A DNA stretch of 64,000 nt from Chamaea fasciata. Taxonomy: Eukaryota > Chordata > Aves > Passeriformes > Sylviidae. The first letter of the stretch is position 1, and each line of letters begins with the position of its first letter. The stretch lies in NCBI GenBank assembly GCA_029207755.1, contig JARCOQ010000006.1, positions 71,274,093 to 71,338,092 on the forward strand, written 5' to 3'. The notes under the pieces were generated by a model. The model did no database searches, was not told the DNA's origin, and worked only from the letters and a program-made list of their open reading frames with translations. This document shows positions 25,301 to 37,582 of this stretch, piece after piece. The translations under genes were made by a program, and so were the position numbers.

Positions 25301-28300
25301 TAATATTCATAAGAGATTTATAATTAAAGCCCAAGACTCATTTCCGTTGGAAACAGATGGCCAGGCAAAGGCATTGGGGATAATTTAGCTAAAGCCAGTG
25401 CTTCAACTTGCTAACAAAAGCATGGATTTAATCTTCCATCCAGAGGGTAACCTGTTTATTGCGTATTACGGATCAGGAAACATCCGCATCGCTTAAAAAC
25501 TGACACGCTCACAGGGCCAGTGCGCAGCCAGCCCTGCTGCGAACAGCACTGCTGCTTCCAAGGAAAATAAATTCAAACTAAACTGCAAGGGAACAGAACA
25601 ACGAACAAGACCGGTAAAATCCCAGGGAAGAGTGAGAGGTTGAGGGCTGGGTGAACCAGGACAAACCTAACGCGGGGATAATGGGTGGGAGATGCTAAAG
25701 ACGGCTTGGTGAGTAAACGCAGTGCATTCTGTGGACAATAAAAGGTTTGCTTTCCTTTGTTTCTTTAAGGTAAACTAAGGTCACAGTGTTGCAGGATAAA
25801 TCTCAGCACCAGAAACACACTTTCATACTCTGGGAAGTCTCCTGTCTTGGGAGACAATAGAGAAGAGAGGCCCTGACATGGCTTTTCCACTGGGAATACA
25901 AGGAAGGAATTGATAACTTTATACCTGAACTTGGCTTTCCCTCCATCTGCCCTCCCCATAACGAACAATCCTGGCTTACTGCTGTCACACCCACCTCAGT
26001 AATTCCCCAAATGCCCCTTTTCCTGACAGGGTGTCTCTCACCCGGCCCTGTGCACAGCAGGAACTGTAAACTCTCACACCTGCTCTGCTCTCATTATCAA
26101 AGCTGGTCATGTATCCAGAGGTACTGTGACTCCCTTGCACTGCAACTCTACTTCTGTTTATATGTTCTGAAAGCACTTGGTGAAAAAAGAGGTTTAAAAA
26201 AAAGAAAAAAGAGATCTTTGGGGAAATACTATCACTAGGCAATTGCTGACTGAATAGTTCTGGAATTAGAAGAGAGACTGAGTGAATTTCCTCATTCAGC
26301 AGTGGCAAACCAGCACGTTGCACTTGGAACCGGGAAAACCAGAGTGAGGATTTGCCCATAACTATGGAAATGGAGCAGCTATTTTATGACACTGATCACT
26401 CACCTCCAAGATCTTCAACACATTCTGTTGGGAAATGCAACCATTGAAACATTCCTGCTATGCAGGAGACCCTGAGGGCTATATGTGACTAAATAAATTA
26501 TCTCTGATTTCAACTAGGGGGAATTAAAGAGAGCCTACCCTCTGGAATCAGGGATTGGGGAAAAGTGACTTTTCAAAATAAAACCCTCAGAGAAGGACAG
26601 GTGTATTTTTCCTGAATTGGACATTATAGGCATGGCTGCTGCGAGCATATTATGGGATATGAAATGCAATGAGAAAGTTTATTCTGTATCCTCATTCTTT
26701 TTTACATTTTCCCCTTCTGCTTTGCGCAGGCAGCTTTTATGAAACGGCTGTAGCGGTTGAGACAGAGAATGAAAATGCTGGGAGAAAACATTAAATCCTT
26801 TTCCTGGGGAATTTTCAAACTTGAGTGTTTGGTTTGGTTTTGGGTTTTGTTTGTTTTTTTTTTTCTTTCTAAGAATAAACAACACCTAAGGAGTAAAAGA
26901 TTGCCTCACACAGAGCAACAAAAATAACCACCAACTCCACAGCCAGTTCCCTGCCTGGGAGTGCCATCCCAAGCCCAAAGCAGCAGGGGATGCTCTAGGC
27001 TCAGTGCAGCCCACAGGGCTTTCTCCTCAGGAGGCAATATTCCTGTCCATCATTTGAAGGACACTAAAACTGGAATATTTCGTTTACTTTTGATGTCTAC
27101 GTTTTCTGCAGTCTACTGAAAATCTGGAGAAGTTGTGCAAAAAAACTTCAGCTCCTACTTGGGAACTGGAGAAAATGCCAGAAAATGATTAGACTCTAAG
27201 GAGCCAATCTGTTCAGCTTCTAAAAAAAAATTAATATTCAAGGTTGGAATACAGATGTACAACCATGAGAGGAAAACACCAGGTGCCAAAGGACTCTTTG
27301 TCTTGTGGATAAAAATAACAGAAAGCTGGAATCTGTAGTCAGACCAAAAATCGAACTAGAAAGAAGGCATTTATACCCTTAACTCAGAAATTAACTGCTG
27401 CAAGAGATTCACCATGGGAAGAATGGATTTTTCATATTTTTCTCATCCAAATCAGACCTGGATGCTTTTCTTCATGCTAGCTTAAGAAACAGCTACCTTC
27501 TAGTCGAACAGAATTTCCTGAAGACAAGGATGAGAAATGTCAGCCTGAGGCCTGTGTCTTTCAGAAGGCTACTGTGTGAGCAGACAGGACAACGAGAATG
27601 GTTATTGAATGCTAACGAATTTAGGATTCTGCTGCGGGAAACGGCTCCTGTGCGCCTCTGAGGAACAACCACAGCTAACTAAGGACACCACTCCCACCTG
27701 CACTTCAAGGGCTGTCTCCTAGTACAGGTCCTCGTGCTGGTCTCTGGCATGGACGAGAAAGAAACAGATGCCAGTGGGATCTCAGCCTGCCGAGAATTCT
27801 CCACAGATTTCAATGTAGGCATCCCACAAGTTCGGTCAGGCTGCAGGGTAAGAAAGCAAGGGGAAAGAAAGACAGGGACCACAAAGGGAACCACTTCATC
27901 TCAACTCACTCGTTAGCTGGGCTCACGGCTGGACCTTGGCACGCTCCCAGGCTAAGGGGGTGGATGACTGCTGGTGAGGGCTCTGTGGCTGTGGCAGGGG
28001 AAGCAGCACAGTGTGCTCCTCCTCACAGAAAGCAGGCACTTCTTGCTCTTCTCTGCTGCCATTCCACACAGGGGCTTTCTGAGCAGACTTTCACACCCAA
28101 TGTTGAAAGCAGAATTAATCATGCAGCCTTTTTCCTTGCTAAGAGAAAGGGGGGAAAAAAAAAATCTAGCAACAGTAAAAATCTCAAAGAAATCACAGTT
28201 AAAGACAAAAGAGGCTGAAGTCACCTGGGCTGAAGGCCAGAGCTGTGGGCTCCCCCTGTACTTTTTCAAATCCTTCTTTGTGGATTTCTTTCAAATTCTC

Positions 28301-30124
28301 CACAGGCACGCAGTAATAAGAGATCAATTATTTAGGTGTATTAGAAATGGGTCTGCTAAGAGACTGCTTAGGGGTCACCTGAGAGCCTAAACAATTTGCT
28401 AAAGACAAACACCACCAACCCAACATGCTTTTTATCAACGCTAACTACATTCCCTCCATCCAGAGTGACAAAATGTGATGGAATCTGCTGATGAAAACCA
28501 AAATAAAACTGGAACTGATTACTGTACAAAAGTATGCTGTGAGAGAAAGACTTCAGAACGTTGCCCAAAGGTAAGACATTACTAGTTACACTCTTCAAGT
28601 TTTGCCAGTATTCAGAGCTTTGAAGGTTGTGTTTCTTTGGGAGAAAATTGGATGATGATATCTGAAGCATTTCTTTAATGACTGTCCCAAAGCGCTTAAA
28701 AAGCAACACGAAATTTCTCCATTCAAAGTCTGACAGCAGTCACAGCTTGGTGCTCTTCATCTTCTTGCAGGGCCACCCTTCCCCTGCTTCTCCAGCTCTG
28801 TTAAAAACCACAAATGCAGCTTGGTTATCCAAAAGGAACTGGTCTCCTGCTTCAGATTTTGGCAAATCCACACAGATGTTCTGTCGCGAGTGATGTCCGT
28901 TTCTAAAGCGGGCCCTGCACACTGCAGGGATGTAGAACCATTGTAGAACCATTCCTACACTCAGAGTAAGGCTTTGGCTTTCTCCCGCATGCAGTTCCAT
29001 GCTGGCTCAGCTTAACTAGCAGAAGCAAGCTGCATTTAATGAGGAATAAACTTGCCGAGTAATGCTCAAAAGTGATCTTTTGAAGCAAATCTAGGGTACA
29101 ACAACAAACATCATGGCCTGCAGTGATTTCAGGTGATTAAACACTTGACTTTTACTGCTACTGATGTTTATAAGGAATTATAAAAAAAAGTATTTTCCAG
29201 GCTATATCGGTATGACATTTCAGGACCCTGTTCTCCCCTCGTTATGGAAATTCACAATAACACTTGTTAATCAGTTCTGTTACTTCAGTCGCAAGCTAAA
29301 TTTCAGCAACCTTGCCCTGATTTTACCTGAAACAGATGGAATTCATAGGATAACTTTAAACCATATCGTGGATTACACTTTTGTTGCACCGTTAATTCAA
29401 ATCCAGGTACTTAGTTATATCTTCTTTCATGTGGTTATCTGTGTTTATATTTGCGGTTATTAGCTTGCTTGGCAGGGAGGAAAACAGGAAGCGTAATGTA
29501 GGAAAAGAGAGCATTTTGGTATTTTCACATTGGCCTGTCTTTGACACAAATCCTCCACTTCATCAAGACCTTGACTTATGACCCACAGAAAGAAAATCAT
29601 GTACATTATTGAGTACTCCTCTGAACAAAACGGGATGCTGAAGTGGAGCTTGTGTTAAATTAAATCTTATGCTCCTTTTCCCCCCATGGGAGTATGCATT
29701 CTCTGCCTGTGCTTGGAAAGGAGAAAATAAAAGATGGAGAACGGCAAGAGAAATGTTCCTGCTGTCTCCAGACTACAGTTCACTAAATCAAGAGCAAACA
29801 GGCACATTGTATGTCCTGGTGTCTTTTTCTGAGCCAACGTTACCTTTTGGACAAATAGATCTAACATTGGTTGTATAATTAAAAGTGTCTATAGTATGAA
29901 GTAAGCCAGCTTTTACTCACTTTGCCTCAATGTCGTTGATGAATATTCACTGGGTTTAAAGGCAGATGATAAAAGGAACCCGAGTTAATCTGGGAGTGTT
30001 ACGTACTGAAAACCAACAGGTACTTCTGGTAGACTGCAACATCAACAGCCAGCAAAGGAACAGCCCTTTGCTCAGAGATCACCTTAGCAGGAAAAAAAAA
30101 TCCTGTAAAACATACTAAAAGCAA

Positions 30125-30449
30125 TCTTCCTTCCCTTCCCCTTCCCTTCCCTTCCCTTCCCTTCCCTTCCCTTCCCTTCCCTTCCCTTCCCTTCCCTTCC
30201 CTTCCCTTCCCTTCCCTTCCCTTCCCTTCCCTTCCCTTTCCTCTCTTTTCTCTTCTCTTCTCTTCTCTTCTCTTCTCTTCTCTTCTCTTCTCTTCTCTTC
30301 TCTTCTCTTCTCTTCTCTTCTCTTCTCTTCTCTTCTCTTCTCTTCTCTTCTCTTCTCTTCTCTTCTCTTCTCTTCTCTTCTCTTCTCTTCTCTTCTCTTC
30401 TCTTCTCTTCTCTTCTCTTCTCTTCTCTTCTCTTCTTTTCTTTTTTCTC
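30125..30449. repeat. 325-nt uninterrupted polypyrimidine compound microsatellite, (TTCCC)n then (TCTTC)n
   Basis: Every base on the plus strand from 30125 to 30449 is C or T. The first part (about 30127-30238) is roughly 22 copies of TTCCC. After a short junction it changes to about 38 copies of TCTTC (about 30246-30435), ending in T-rich sequence. The minus-strand open frames with Arg-Glu-Lys repeats across this tract are translation artefacts. Copy number is likely to vary between individuals and assemblies. Confidence 0.97.
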
Positions 30450-30903
30450 AGCGATTTCCTGAACTGCATTTGGAGTAGAACCTGGGACATCCAGAACTCT
30501 CATTTGCACGGAAGAATACCACGGGGAGGAATTTAGTACCTGACACAACATGCTGGAGTGACCCCGCGGCCTGACACAACACTGCGGATTGTTCCACGGG
30601 CTGCCACAAAGCGGGGTAGGGTAAAGTTTGGCTAAGTTAAAGTTTACCAAGTCTGTGAAGTGCCTTCCTTTGGGAGGTGTTTAAAATTTGCCAAGTACCT
30701 CACTGTGCCTTCGTGCTCCGAAGTTTGCAAGGCCAGCTGAGCTTCACAACTGCACGGCCATCCCCTCACCCCTCCCAGCACAACCCTCAGGGAGAGACAG
30801 TTCTGGTTTACTCACCATTTCTGGCACTGCCTTCCACTCCTTTTTACCTGGAGCTGTGCAAGAGTGTTTGTCTCCAAATTTATCTCAAACGAAATCACAA
30901 CAA

Positions 30904-30920
30904 CAATAATAATAATAATA
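30904..30920. repeat. (AAT)n microsatellite
   Basis: Five to six AAT units preceded by 'aacaac'. A small open frame over it reads as poly-Asn and is not a gene. Confidence 0.85.
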
Positions 30921-33530
30921 GTGATATTATTGGTAATAAAACTTTAAAAGTCAGTGACGATGTTAAAATTATCTTACCGTTAGAACATTATCTGTGAAGA
31001 GCTTTGAAATGAAATTGAGAAAACCCGGAAAAGACAGCGTTCTTCTGAAGAACAGGCTGGCCCCTGAAGGTGTGGTTGTCACTAAGGCCAGATCAGGGTT
31101 AGTATCCAACCTGCCTTTTCCTTTTCTGCGCCCCCACAGAGCGTGGAAAAAGCATGAGACAACTTTAAAAATCCTAAGTAAAGGCTCCCCACTGTCTGCC
31201 CCCTCCCAGCCTTTCTCCAAGTCTCTTTTTCAGTGTTTACCTACGAAACCTTCCCCGAGATTGGGCACGTAACACATCTGCAGACCTAAATAAGACGTGA
31301 AATCCTGCTGGGAGAGTGTATGAGCGACTGAGAGCTCAGCAAACGGAGAGTGGAGTTTGAGAGCTACGCGTGAACCAGGGATCACTGCGCCACTGCAGTG
31401 AGGGAACAAGCGGTGTGTGAGACCGGACACAGCGTTTTCACACCAGAAGCAACGCAGCAAAAAGTTCAGGAAGGCAGCTGAATTGTGCCTGTTTTCCACC
31501 CCACTCTAAGGCCGACTTTGCCCTCTACTAGATCAAAATATCAGACCCACTGGAAATGTACTCCCACTGTGTACTCTACGAACACTTACTCTTGTGGCAT
31601 ATTTATTTAACACACAGGGAACTGATCCACTGCTCTGCCTCGCACTGGTTACTTTCAAGGACGCCCATTCTGCCTGAGAGAGAACAGATATAAATAATTA
31701 TAGAACAAAATGTTGTCAGAGAATAATGTTCTCTGGCTGCTTTGGTCCAAAGAAAGCCAAAGCCACCATAAAACTTTCAGGGAAAAGGGCAATAATTAAT
31801 TCTACGAGGATAACACTCTATCACACTGCCCGGCTGCTATGATGCCAAAAATAAATTAAAATATCTTCGTCTCTCTGTATGTTGTTTAACTTATGCACCT
31901 AATTTTTGCCTTTTAAATATTACCTAGGAAAATTAAATGTATCTTCTCACAAATATGAATTTTATAGATCTCATTTTGGAGTATGATATCTCAATATGTT
32001 ATTCTCATTTCTTTTAAGGTCATCAATGACACATTAAAACAAAACAAAACAAAAAAATAGAGAATTTAGAGAACATCCGAGTTCCTGATTACTCACTGGA
32101 TAGTGTGGATGTGAAGAAAAGCTAGACAGATTTATAAGGAATTAATTAGTCATCTTAAGGACCACAGAGCATGAAAAATAATGGTGACAATATTAAACAC
32201 TAACTCAGATACACACCACCCTTTTATAATTATTATTTACATGCAATTCTCCAAGTCCATTTCTGTGTCCTCCTCAGTATATTCATTAGAGAAGTAACTC
32301 TGAGAGCTGCCGGGCTTGTTTCTGTGTTTTGTTAATGGCAGCTTTATTCTGCTTTACAGCTCTAGGTATGCAGTTTGCTGGGGTTTGGCAGTATGTACCT
32401 GCAGTTAGTTGCCTTTTGAAAATGTCAGGGGTTGCTGGAGTGCTGGACAGTTGTATTTCATTCAGATTTCTGTGTGCGCTGATTTTAGGAACGCTCAACT
32501 TTTAAACCCTAATCCATTTATATAAATACAATTTCTGAGTTCAGCGACACGCTGCTGAAAAGCAGGCTTACCTGAAATTCTACCAAAATACGTTATGGCC
32601 ATTCAGCAAATGAATCATCCATTCCACTTAACATAATTCATCTTGAAGCTTATTATGTGTGCGCATTTTATCAATTACCACAGAGCACCACGAATGTGCA
32701 GCCAGTCCATGCATCCATCATCCATGCAGACACCTTGGAAAAGGGCAAACTTTGAAGCATAACCTCAAATGATCTACACTTTGGGAGAAGAAATTCAGAT
32801 TCAGAAGCAAAATGTCATAAAACATCCCTGCACCAAAAGTAATAGTAATAAAACGGCTTGCTTGAGTTTGTTTAAAACGAACTAGGCCAGAATTGCTGTC
32901 TTGGATGCAAGAAAGAGGCAGACCGCTTTTATGAATGCCATAAAAATAAACTATTTTAATAGGTACATAAATAAAAGGTTTAAAGTAGAATTTCCCCCAC
33001 CCCACAACATCAAGATGGCCTAGATTCTGTACAGAAACGGAACAATATTCATGGGATTCCTAAATTAAATAAACCCTTTGTTACATTCAAAACCACTGAA
33101 GGCAAATACACAACGCAGTGACGCACCTGAATTGTTCTCCTTCCTCATCCTAGCAGTGTATACAGTATTTCCTTGGTTTACAGTACTCGGAGGATATGAA
33201 TCTGTTAAATAAACTCTGAATTTAGGTGGAAATAAAATTTAAAAAGTCAACATTATAAGAACTCGAACAACCCTGGCACGCACAGGGGTACCTTGCATCA
33301 GCCGGGAAGTTTTAATGGATGAGAAATAAGGATTGTGCTGTAAAATAAATTATATCTCTTACATATTGTTGTACAGTTATCTTAAAGCGTTTAAATATTA
33401 CATTCACCTTGGCGATGTGTTTTTGTCTGTGCCTGTAATAAATTACACGTGGCGTGTGCTCGCTGGTCACGTGTTTCACTGCAAACGCGGGGAGCTCAGC
33501 ACGTCTAGGAAATGTTAAAAATATTTCAGA

Positions 33531-33536
33531 TTTATT
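33531..33536 (-). promoter_or_regulatory. Candidate polyadenylation signal for ARSJ
   Basis: TTTATT on the plus strand is AATAAA on the minus strand, about 550 bases past the ARSJ stop codon, and is the first canonical hexamer noticed downstream. A second AATAAA lies at 32343-32348, about 1.7 kb past the stop, and a third at 31602-31607. No strong GU-rich element marks any one of them, so the 3' end could be at any site or further on. Confidence 0.3.
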
Positions 33537-34086
33537 TAAGACGGACAAAATCTAATTTAAAGCAGCTTTCCTCCTATCATGCCCCGCTCCCCGGCACCTC
33601 TGCGAAGTTACCCTGATGGCTTCAGTTTTTGCTGTGTTGTATCAAAACGTGTCACGGGTTGATGACTAACACTTACTGACCCACAGAGGTTCTCAGGTTT
33701 TGTTTCCCCTCTCTCCCTCTGAACCATCTGCCAGTTTGAGGACATCTGCCATCAGCATCTCCATGCTCTGCAAAGATTCCAGCTAATTAAGGCAAGGAAC
33801 CATCATCTGTCCATCAAAGCTAAGTTTCCTGAAACAAGGTGCCATCGCCGTTGCTGTCTGGAATGTGTCTGGTGATGGGTGAGGACCACTAATCCCGTGG
33901 AGGAGAAAGTCCGTCCCACGGTCACTCGGAGTGCTATGGTATCTTGTGCTGGTGAAACCAGAGACAAAATTAAAAGATGACAACTTTCATCCACAGTGCA
34001 GAAATGGCGTTTCAAGTCTATACCATCACAAGTTCAAGAAGCGGGGCCAGGCTGACTCAGGCCTGGCCAAGGAGCCTGCTTAGAGC

Positions 34087-35488
34087 TCACCCACCAGCAA
34101 GACGTGACCGGCAGTGAAACGACTGCCCCTTCTTCCGATTTGCCTTCTTCTTGTTCTTGCTCTTCTTCTGCTTATTCGCACCTTTGCTTTTATCTGATTT
34201 CTTTTTCTTTTCGTCCTCCTTAAACCACGGCCCCCAGACTCCTCCGTTGAGCTTGGGGTTACTGCGAGGGTCCTTGGGCGGGTAGCGGACGGGCACGGCG
34301 GTCTTGTTGAACTGCGAGAGCCTCCGCAGCAGCTGCTTCACCACCTCCGGGTGCCGGGCAGACAGGTCCACGCGCTCGTAGGGGTCGGCCGTGATGTTGA
34401 AGAGCCACACGGTTTTCCCGGCCGACCAGGAGACGCGCTCGTTGTGCCAGCGGTTGGGGCCCGCGTTGCTGAAGGCCTGCGGAGGCACCCAGTCGCTGTA
34501 GCCCGGGTTTCCCGTCAGCAGTTTCCAGTGATTCACTCTGATGGCAGACTGGATGGCAGTGTTCCAGATCCCGTAGCCGGCGGCCCAGGAGCCGTTCTTG
34601 GCTTTGGTGTAGATGGGGTCGATGTTGTGCAGGATGTCCACCCGCGGGGAACGCCTGCCCTCGCTGATGGTCTCCCACACGTCGTAGCCGTCCAGCTGGA
34701 TGTCTTCATCGATCTGCCCCTCCGCCAGCGTGATCAGCGTGGGGAACCAGTCCGTGATGTGCACCAGCTCCTTGCACACGGACCCTTTGTTTTTCAGGAG
34801 GGGGCTGTGCACGAAGCCGACAGCGCGGATACCTCCCTCCCAGTAGGTGCCTTTGCTTCCTCGGAGAGGCCAGTTGCTGCCTCCGGCCATTGGCTGCCCA
34901 CCGTTATCAGAAGAATAAATGATAATGCTGTTCTCGTAGTAGCCATACTTCCTTAGAGCGAGGGTCACGTTGTGGATGGCCTCATCCAAGCAGGCCAGCA
35001 TGGCCGCGTACCGCCGCCTGTTGATGTTGTTGATCGAGCGGTAATGTTCGAAATACCTGCCTGGCGCCTGAAGAGGCGAATGCACAGCCTGGTAGGCAAT
35101 ATACAGGAATATGGGCTTCCTGGGGTTATGAGAAGCCAGGATGTGCTGCACTTTCTGCGTGTACATCTGCGTGGAGTAGATGCCGTTGTCGTGGTCCCAG
35201 GCGGCGTTGTCGTTCTCGTACAGGTCGTAGCCGCATATCCCGGGGCTGTCGCACTTGAAGTGGGTGTAGTAGTCGCCGCTGCCCAGGAGCGAGCCGAAGA
35301 AGGAGTCGAAGCCTCTCTGCGTGGGCATGCACTCCCTGCGGTAGAACCCCAGGTGCCACTTGCCCACCATGTGTGTGGAGTACCCGACCTCCTTGAGCTT
35401 CTGAGGTAGCGTGACGTTATCCAGAGGTAAGCAGTTGGGCTGCGTCGGCCGGATGATGGAGTGCTGCAATCCCGTGTGGATCTGGTAC
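34087..35488 (-). CDS. ARSJ: Arylsulfatase J, terminal coding exon (partial CDS, 5' exon outside window)
   Basis: This exon encodes the last 466 residues of a sulfatase that hydrolyses sulfate esters in the secretory/lysosomal pathway (family knowledge). It opens after a splice acceptor; its first base completes a split codon and the protein continues YQIHTG. Residues 35-47 ([13 protein letters not shown]) are the second sulfatase signature with catalytic Lys43 and His45. His136 lies in HSPLQAP, the metal-site Asp194-Asn195 in SSDNGG, and Lys212 in [11 protein letters not shown]. Five N-glycosylation sequons are visible (NVT twice, NGS, NIT, NKT). The C-terminus, after GGVWGPW, is strongly lysine-rich, as in ARSJ and unlike ARSI; this decides the name. 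The CxPSR formylglycine motif belongs to the preceding exon and is absent here. The frame is intact to a TGA at 34087-34089, with no stop or frameshift. A TTG at 35467-35469 is an internal Leu, not a start. The exon is much richer in GC than its flanks. Confidence 0.94.
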
Positions 35489-35515
35489 CTGGAGGTGGGA
35501 GGAGACAGGCATCAG
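35489..35515 (-). other. Splice acceptor of the ARSJ terminal exon
   Basis: Read on the minus strand, a pyrimidine-rich run (gcctgtctcctcccacctcc) leads to AG at 35490-35489. Directly after it the reading frame gives the YQIHTG start expected of the ARSJ/ARSI second coding exon. Upstream of this AG the similarity to sulfatases stops. Confidence 0.88.
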
Positions 35516-37556
35516 GCTGGTGGAGGAAATGCTCAGATGCACGGACACTTTAACCCTGGCAGAAAATATCCCTATGCATGCCACAGCCTTCTCTGGAAAT
35601 ATTTCAGAGTGCCTGTGTGTGCTGCTTTCAAAAACCAGCCCGGTCACGCTATCGAATCTGTCCTCACCTCACTGTGGGATGAACCCTTTCCCTCCACGAT
35701 CTGAGCTGCTCAAAATGCCTACGTATACAGGAGCACAGGTACTTTGAGGCACCCTTCTTTCCTCCACACGTCTCCATTTAACAACGGCTATAGAAAATGA
35801 TGTGGATAAATACAATTTTTACAGCGCCTCGTAATTCGCTAGCGGTGAACGTACCTACAGCATATAAAAATGCTGGGCTTTGAGCGTGTAAGAGCAGTAT
35901 GTTTAAAGGATGGGATAATAAATTCTGCAGTGCACCACAGGCTATGTGTAAAGAATACATGTGGCCTCCATATGATGAGAAAATGAATCCAGTACGGGCA
36001 GCAGTAAGAACCAAAAATCAAGGGCAAATATATTTGTATCAGTTTGACACTAAAAGAGAGAATGTAACAGCAGATAGTAGGCCAAAGACAACTTCTCCCT
36101 GAGTGTGAGAACAGGTTCAATTCTGAGCCACGCATAGAACAGCCAGGTCCACCAATAATTGCCTATCTTCCCCCAAACCGGTTCCTACTAATTGGTGGTA
36201 GCAGAAGCTGGGGCTTCTTGACACATTCTGCCGGTGTTGCCAATCTGATCGGCCTCCTGAGCTATCTAGAAAATTAAAACCATTAGACTCTGCCTGTCCA
36301 TAAATAACTTAAAGCCTTGCTTTCATATGAGGCCTTCCTGGCCAAGATCTTTGAAGGCGCCATAGCTGTCTCTAGTGGCTGGCAATCTGTACGGATTGTG
36401 CAACTCCCATTTAATTCTGGAGCTAATTTCCACGGAACCAGAAGCTCCGGCCTCACTAACCGCCTGCAGAAGCTCCGGGTGTTGTGCTGCTCTGCACCCA
36501 GCGTGCTGCAGTGCTGCCGCTGTGCTCTGCCTCCCCGGCCCCTCTGCACAGCATTGTCTCTGGGACCAGCCTGGGGACATGGAGCCCTGCCACCCAATTG
36601 TCCCCAAACTCACAGGCTGGCGCTGACAGTGCGGGAGATGCTGCAGGAGAGAGTTAAAACACTCCCTGAAAATCACGGGTTTCTGCGATCTACCCTTGGC
36701 TTTTGTGAAAGAAATGTCACACGCACACAAGTCCCATATCCTTCCCGCGGCTTAGCTGCGATATTCTCCTCTCGGAACAGGTAAACTACAATCAGGAAAG
36801 CCATACAATGCCCCATACTTAAACTCGTTCCATATTTGGGACTCCTCAGGGAACTATGTCCACCAGGCATTTCATTGCCTTCCCCTTCTCTTTTGTCTGC
36901 CTCGTCAAATCCTTTCGGTTAATCCCCATTTTTTGATCCAACTGGAAAAGTCCTTGTCCCCACTCGGCTATTTTAGTCAGTAGTTTCTGCTTTCTTAACT
37001 CTGACAGCCTCCTTGATCGCAAGGTCAGTCCCCAGTCCCAGCTGGGCAGTTTCTCCATAATAAGCTAATTTTGCTGGAAGTCAGGATTTTCTCTAAAGGG
37101 ACCCTGTTGTGACCGGGATCCTTTCACCACCCTTCTCCTCTGAAAACTGAGAAACTGGGCCTGAGGAGAAGGGGCCACGGAATCTGTAAAACACTGCAGA
37201 GCAATTTGCCTCTTGTAGGCAAAGCCTACGCAGAAAGCACGACAGCCACACAATGTGAATCCCCATCAGGAATTCCTAAAACACCAGGCAGATTCCCCAG
37301 CGAGGGCTTTTCAACTAGAGATCCAGGCATGAAATTCCTCCACTGCTGATCTGACAAACACTGAACCAAAAAACCCAGCAAGAATCAGCCTCAGCCACAC
37401 AGGCAGCCAGCACTGCATCTTGTTTCAGCAGCGCCCTCAGGAAGTTAGTTATTCAATACGCTGGAAACAACGCACATAGAACACACATCCATCTATATAT
37501 GCACACATATCCCTTGCTGCTGCCTCTTTGCAGGAGGCTTTGGTGTGCTTCCCAGA

Positions 37557-37582
37557 TGTGTGTGTGTGTGTGTGTCTGTGTG
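37557..37582. repeat. (TG)n microsatellite with one interruption
   Basis: A TG run with a single TC interruption ('tgtgtctgtgtg'), located in the ARSJ intron about 2 kb upstream of the terminal exon. Confidence 0.9.

Larger units (their letters stand above)
10888..30124. other. Intergenic DNA between the decayed relic and the microsatellite
   Basis: Apart from the two CR1 fragments and small repeats listed separately, nothing here supports a gene. The stretch 12220-12600 is C-rich and gives Pro/Ser-rich open frames on both strands, which is a composition effect. Around 13.6-13.9 kb and 20.9-21.2 kb the DNA is strongly AT-rich. A pair of in-frame minus-strand open stretches at 28368-29009 is discussed under findings. 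Confidence 0.55.
30450..34086 (-). other. ARSJ 3' UTR and 3' flank, no other gene seen
   Basis: The ARSJ transcript must continue into this stretch after the stop codon, but its end cannot be fixed. It holds AT-rich sequence with mixed-length A/T runs, a short AAT microsatellite near 30.9 kb and no open frame that resembles a known protein. The section nearest the stop codon has little low-complexity sequence, consistent with UTR. Confidence 0.5.

Noticed and set aside
29999..30650. Two minus-strand open frames of 163 and 188 codons with Arg-Glu-Lys repeats
   Set aside because: They are translations of a pentanucleotide microsatellite, which stays open in several frames because the unit contains no stop.
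34351..34956. Plus-strand open frame of 201 codons, with neighbours at 34972-35409 and 34259-34678
   Set aside because: These are shadows of the GC-rich ARSJ exon on the other strand or in another frame. The ARSJ frame has clear sulfatase motifs and these have none.
35467..35469. TTG as the start of the sulfatase open frame
   Set aside because: The protein continues upstream of it in frame (YQIHTG) to a splice acceptor. This is an internal Leu codon of a spliced gene.
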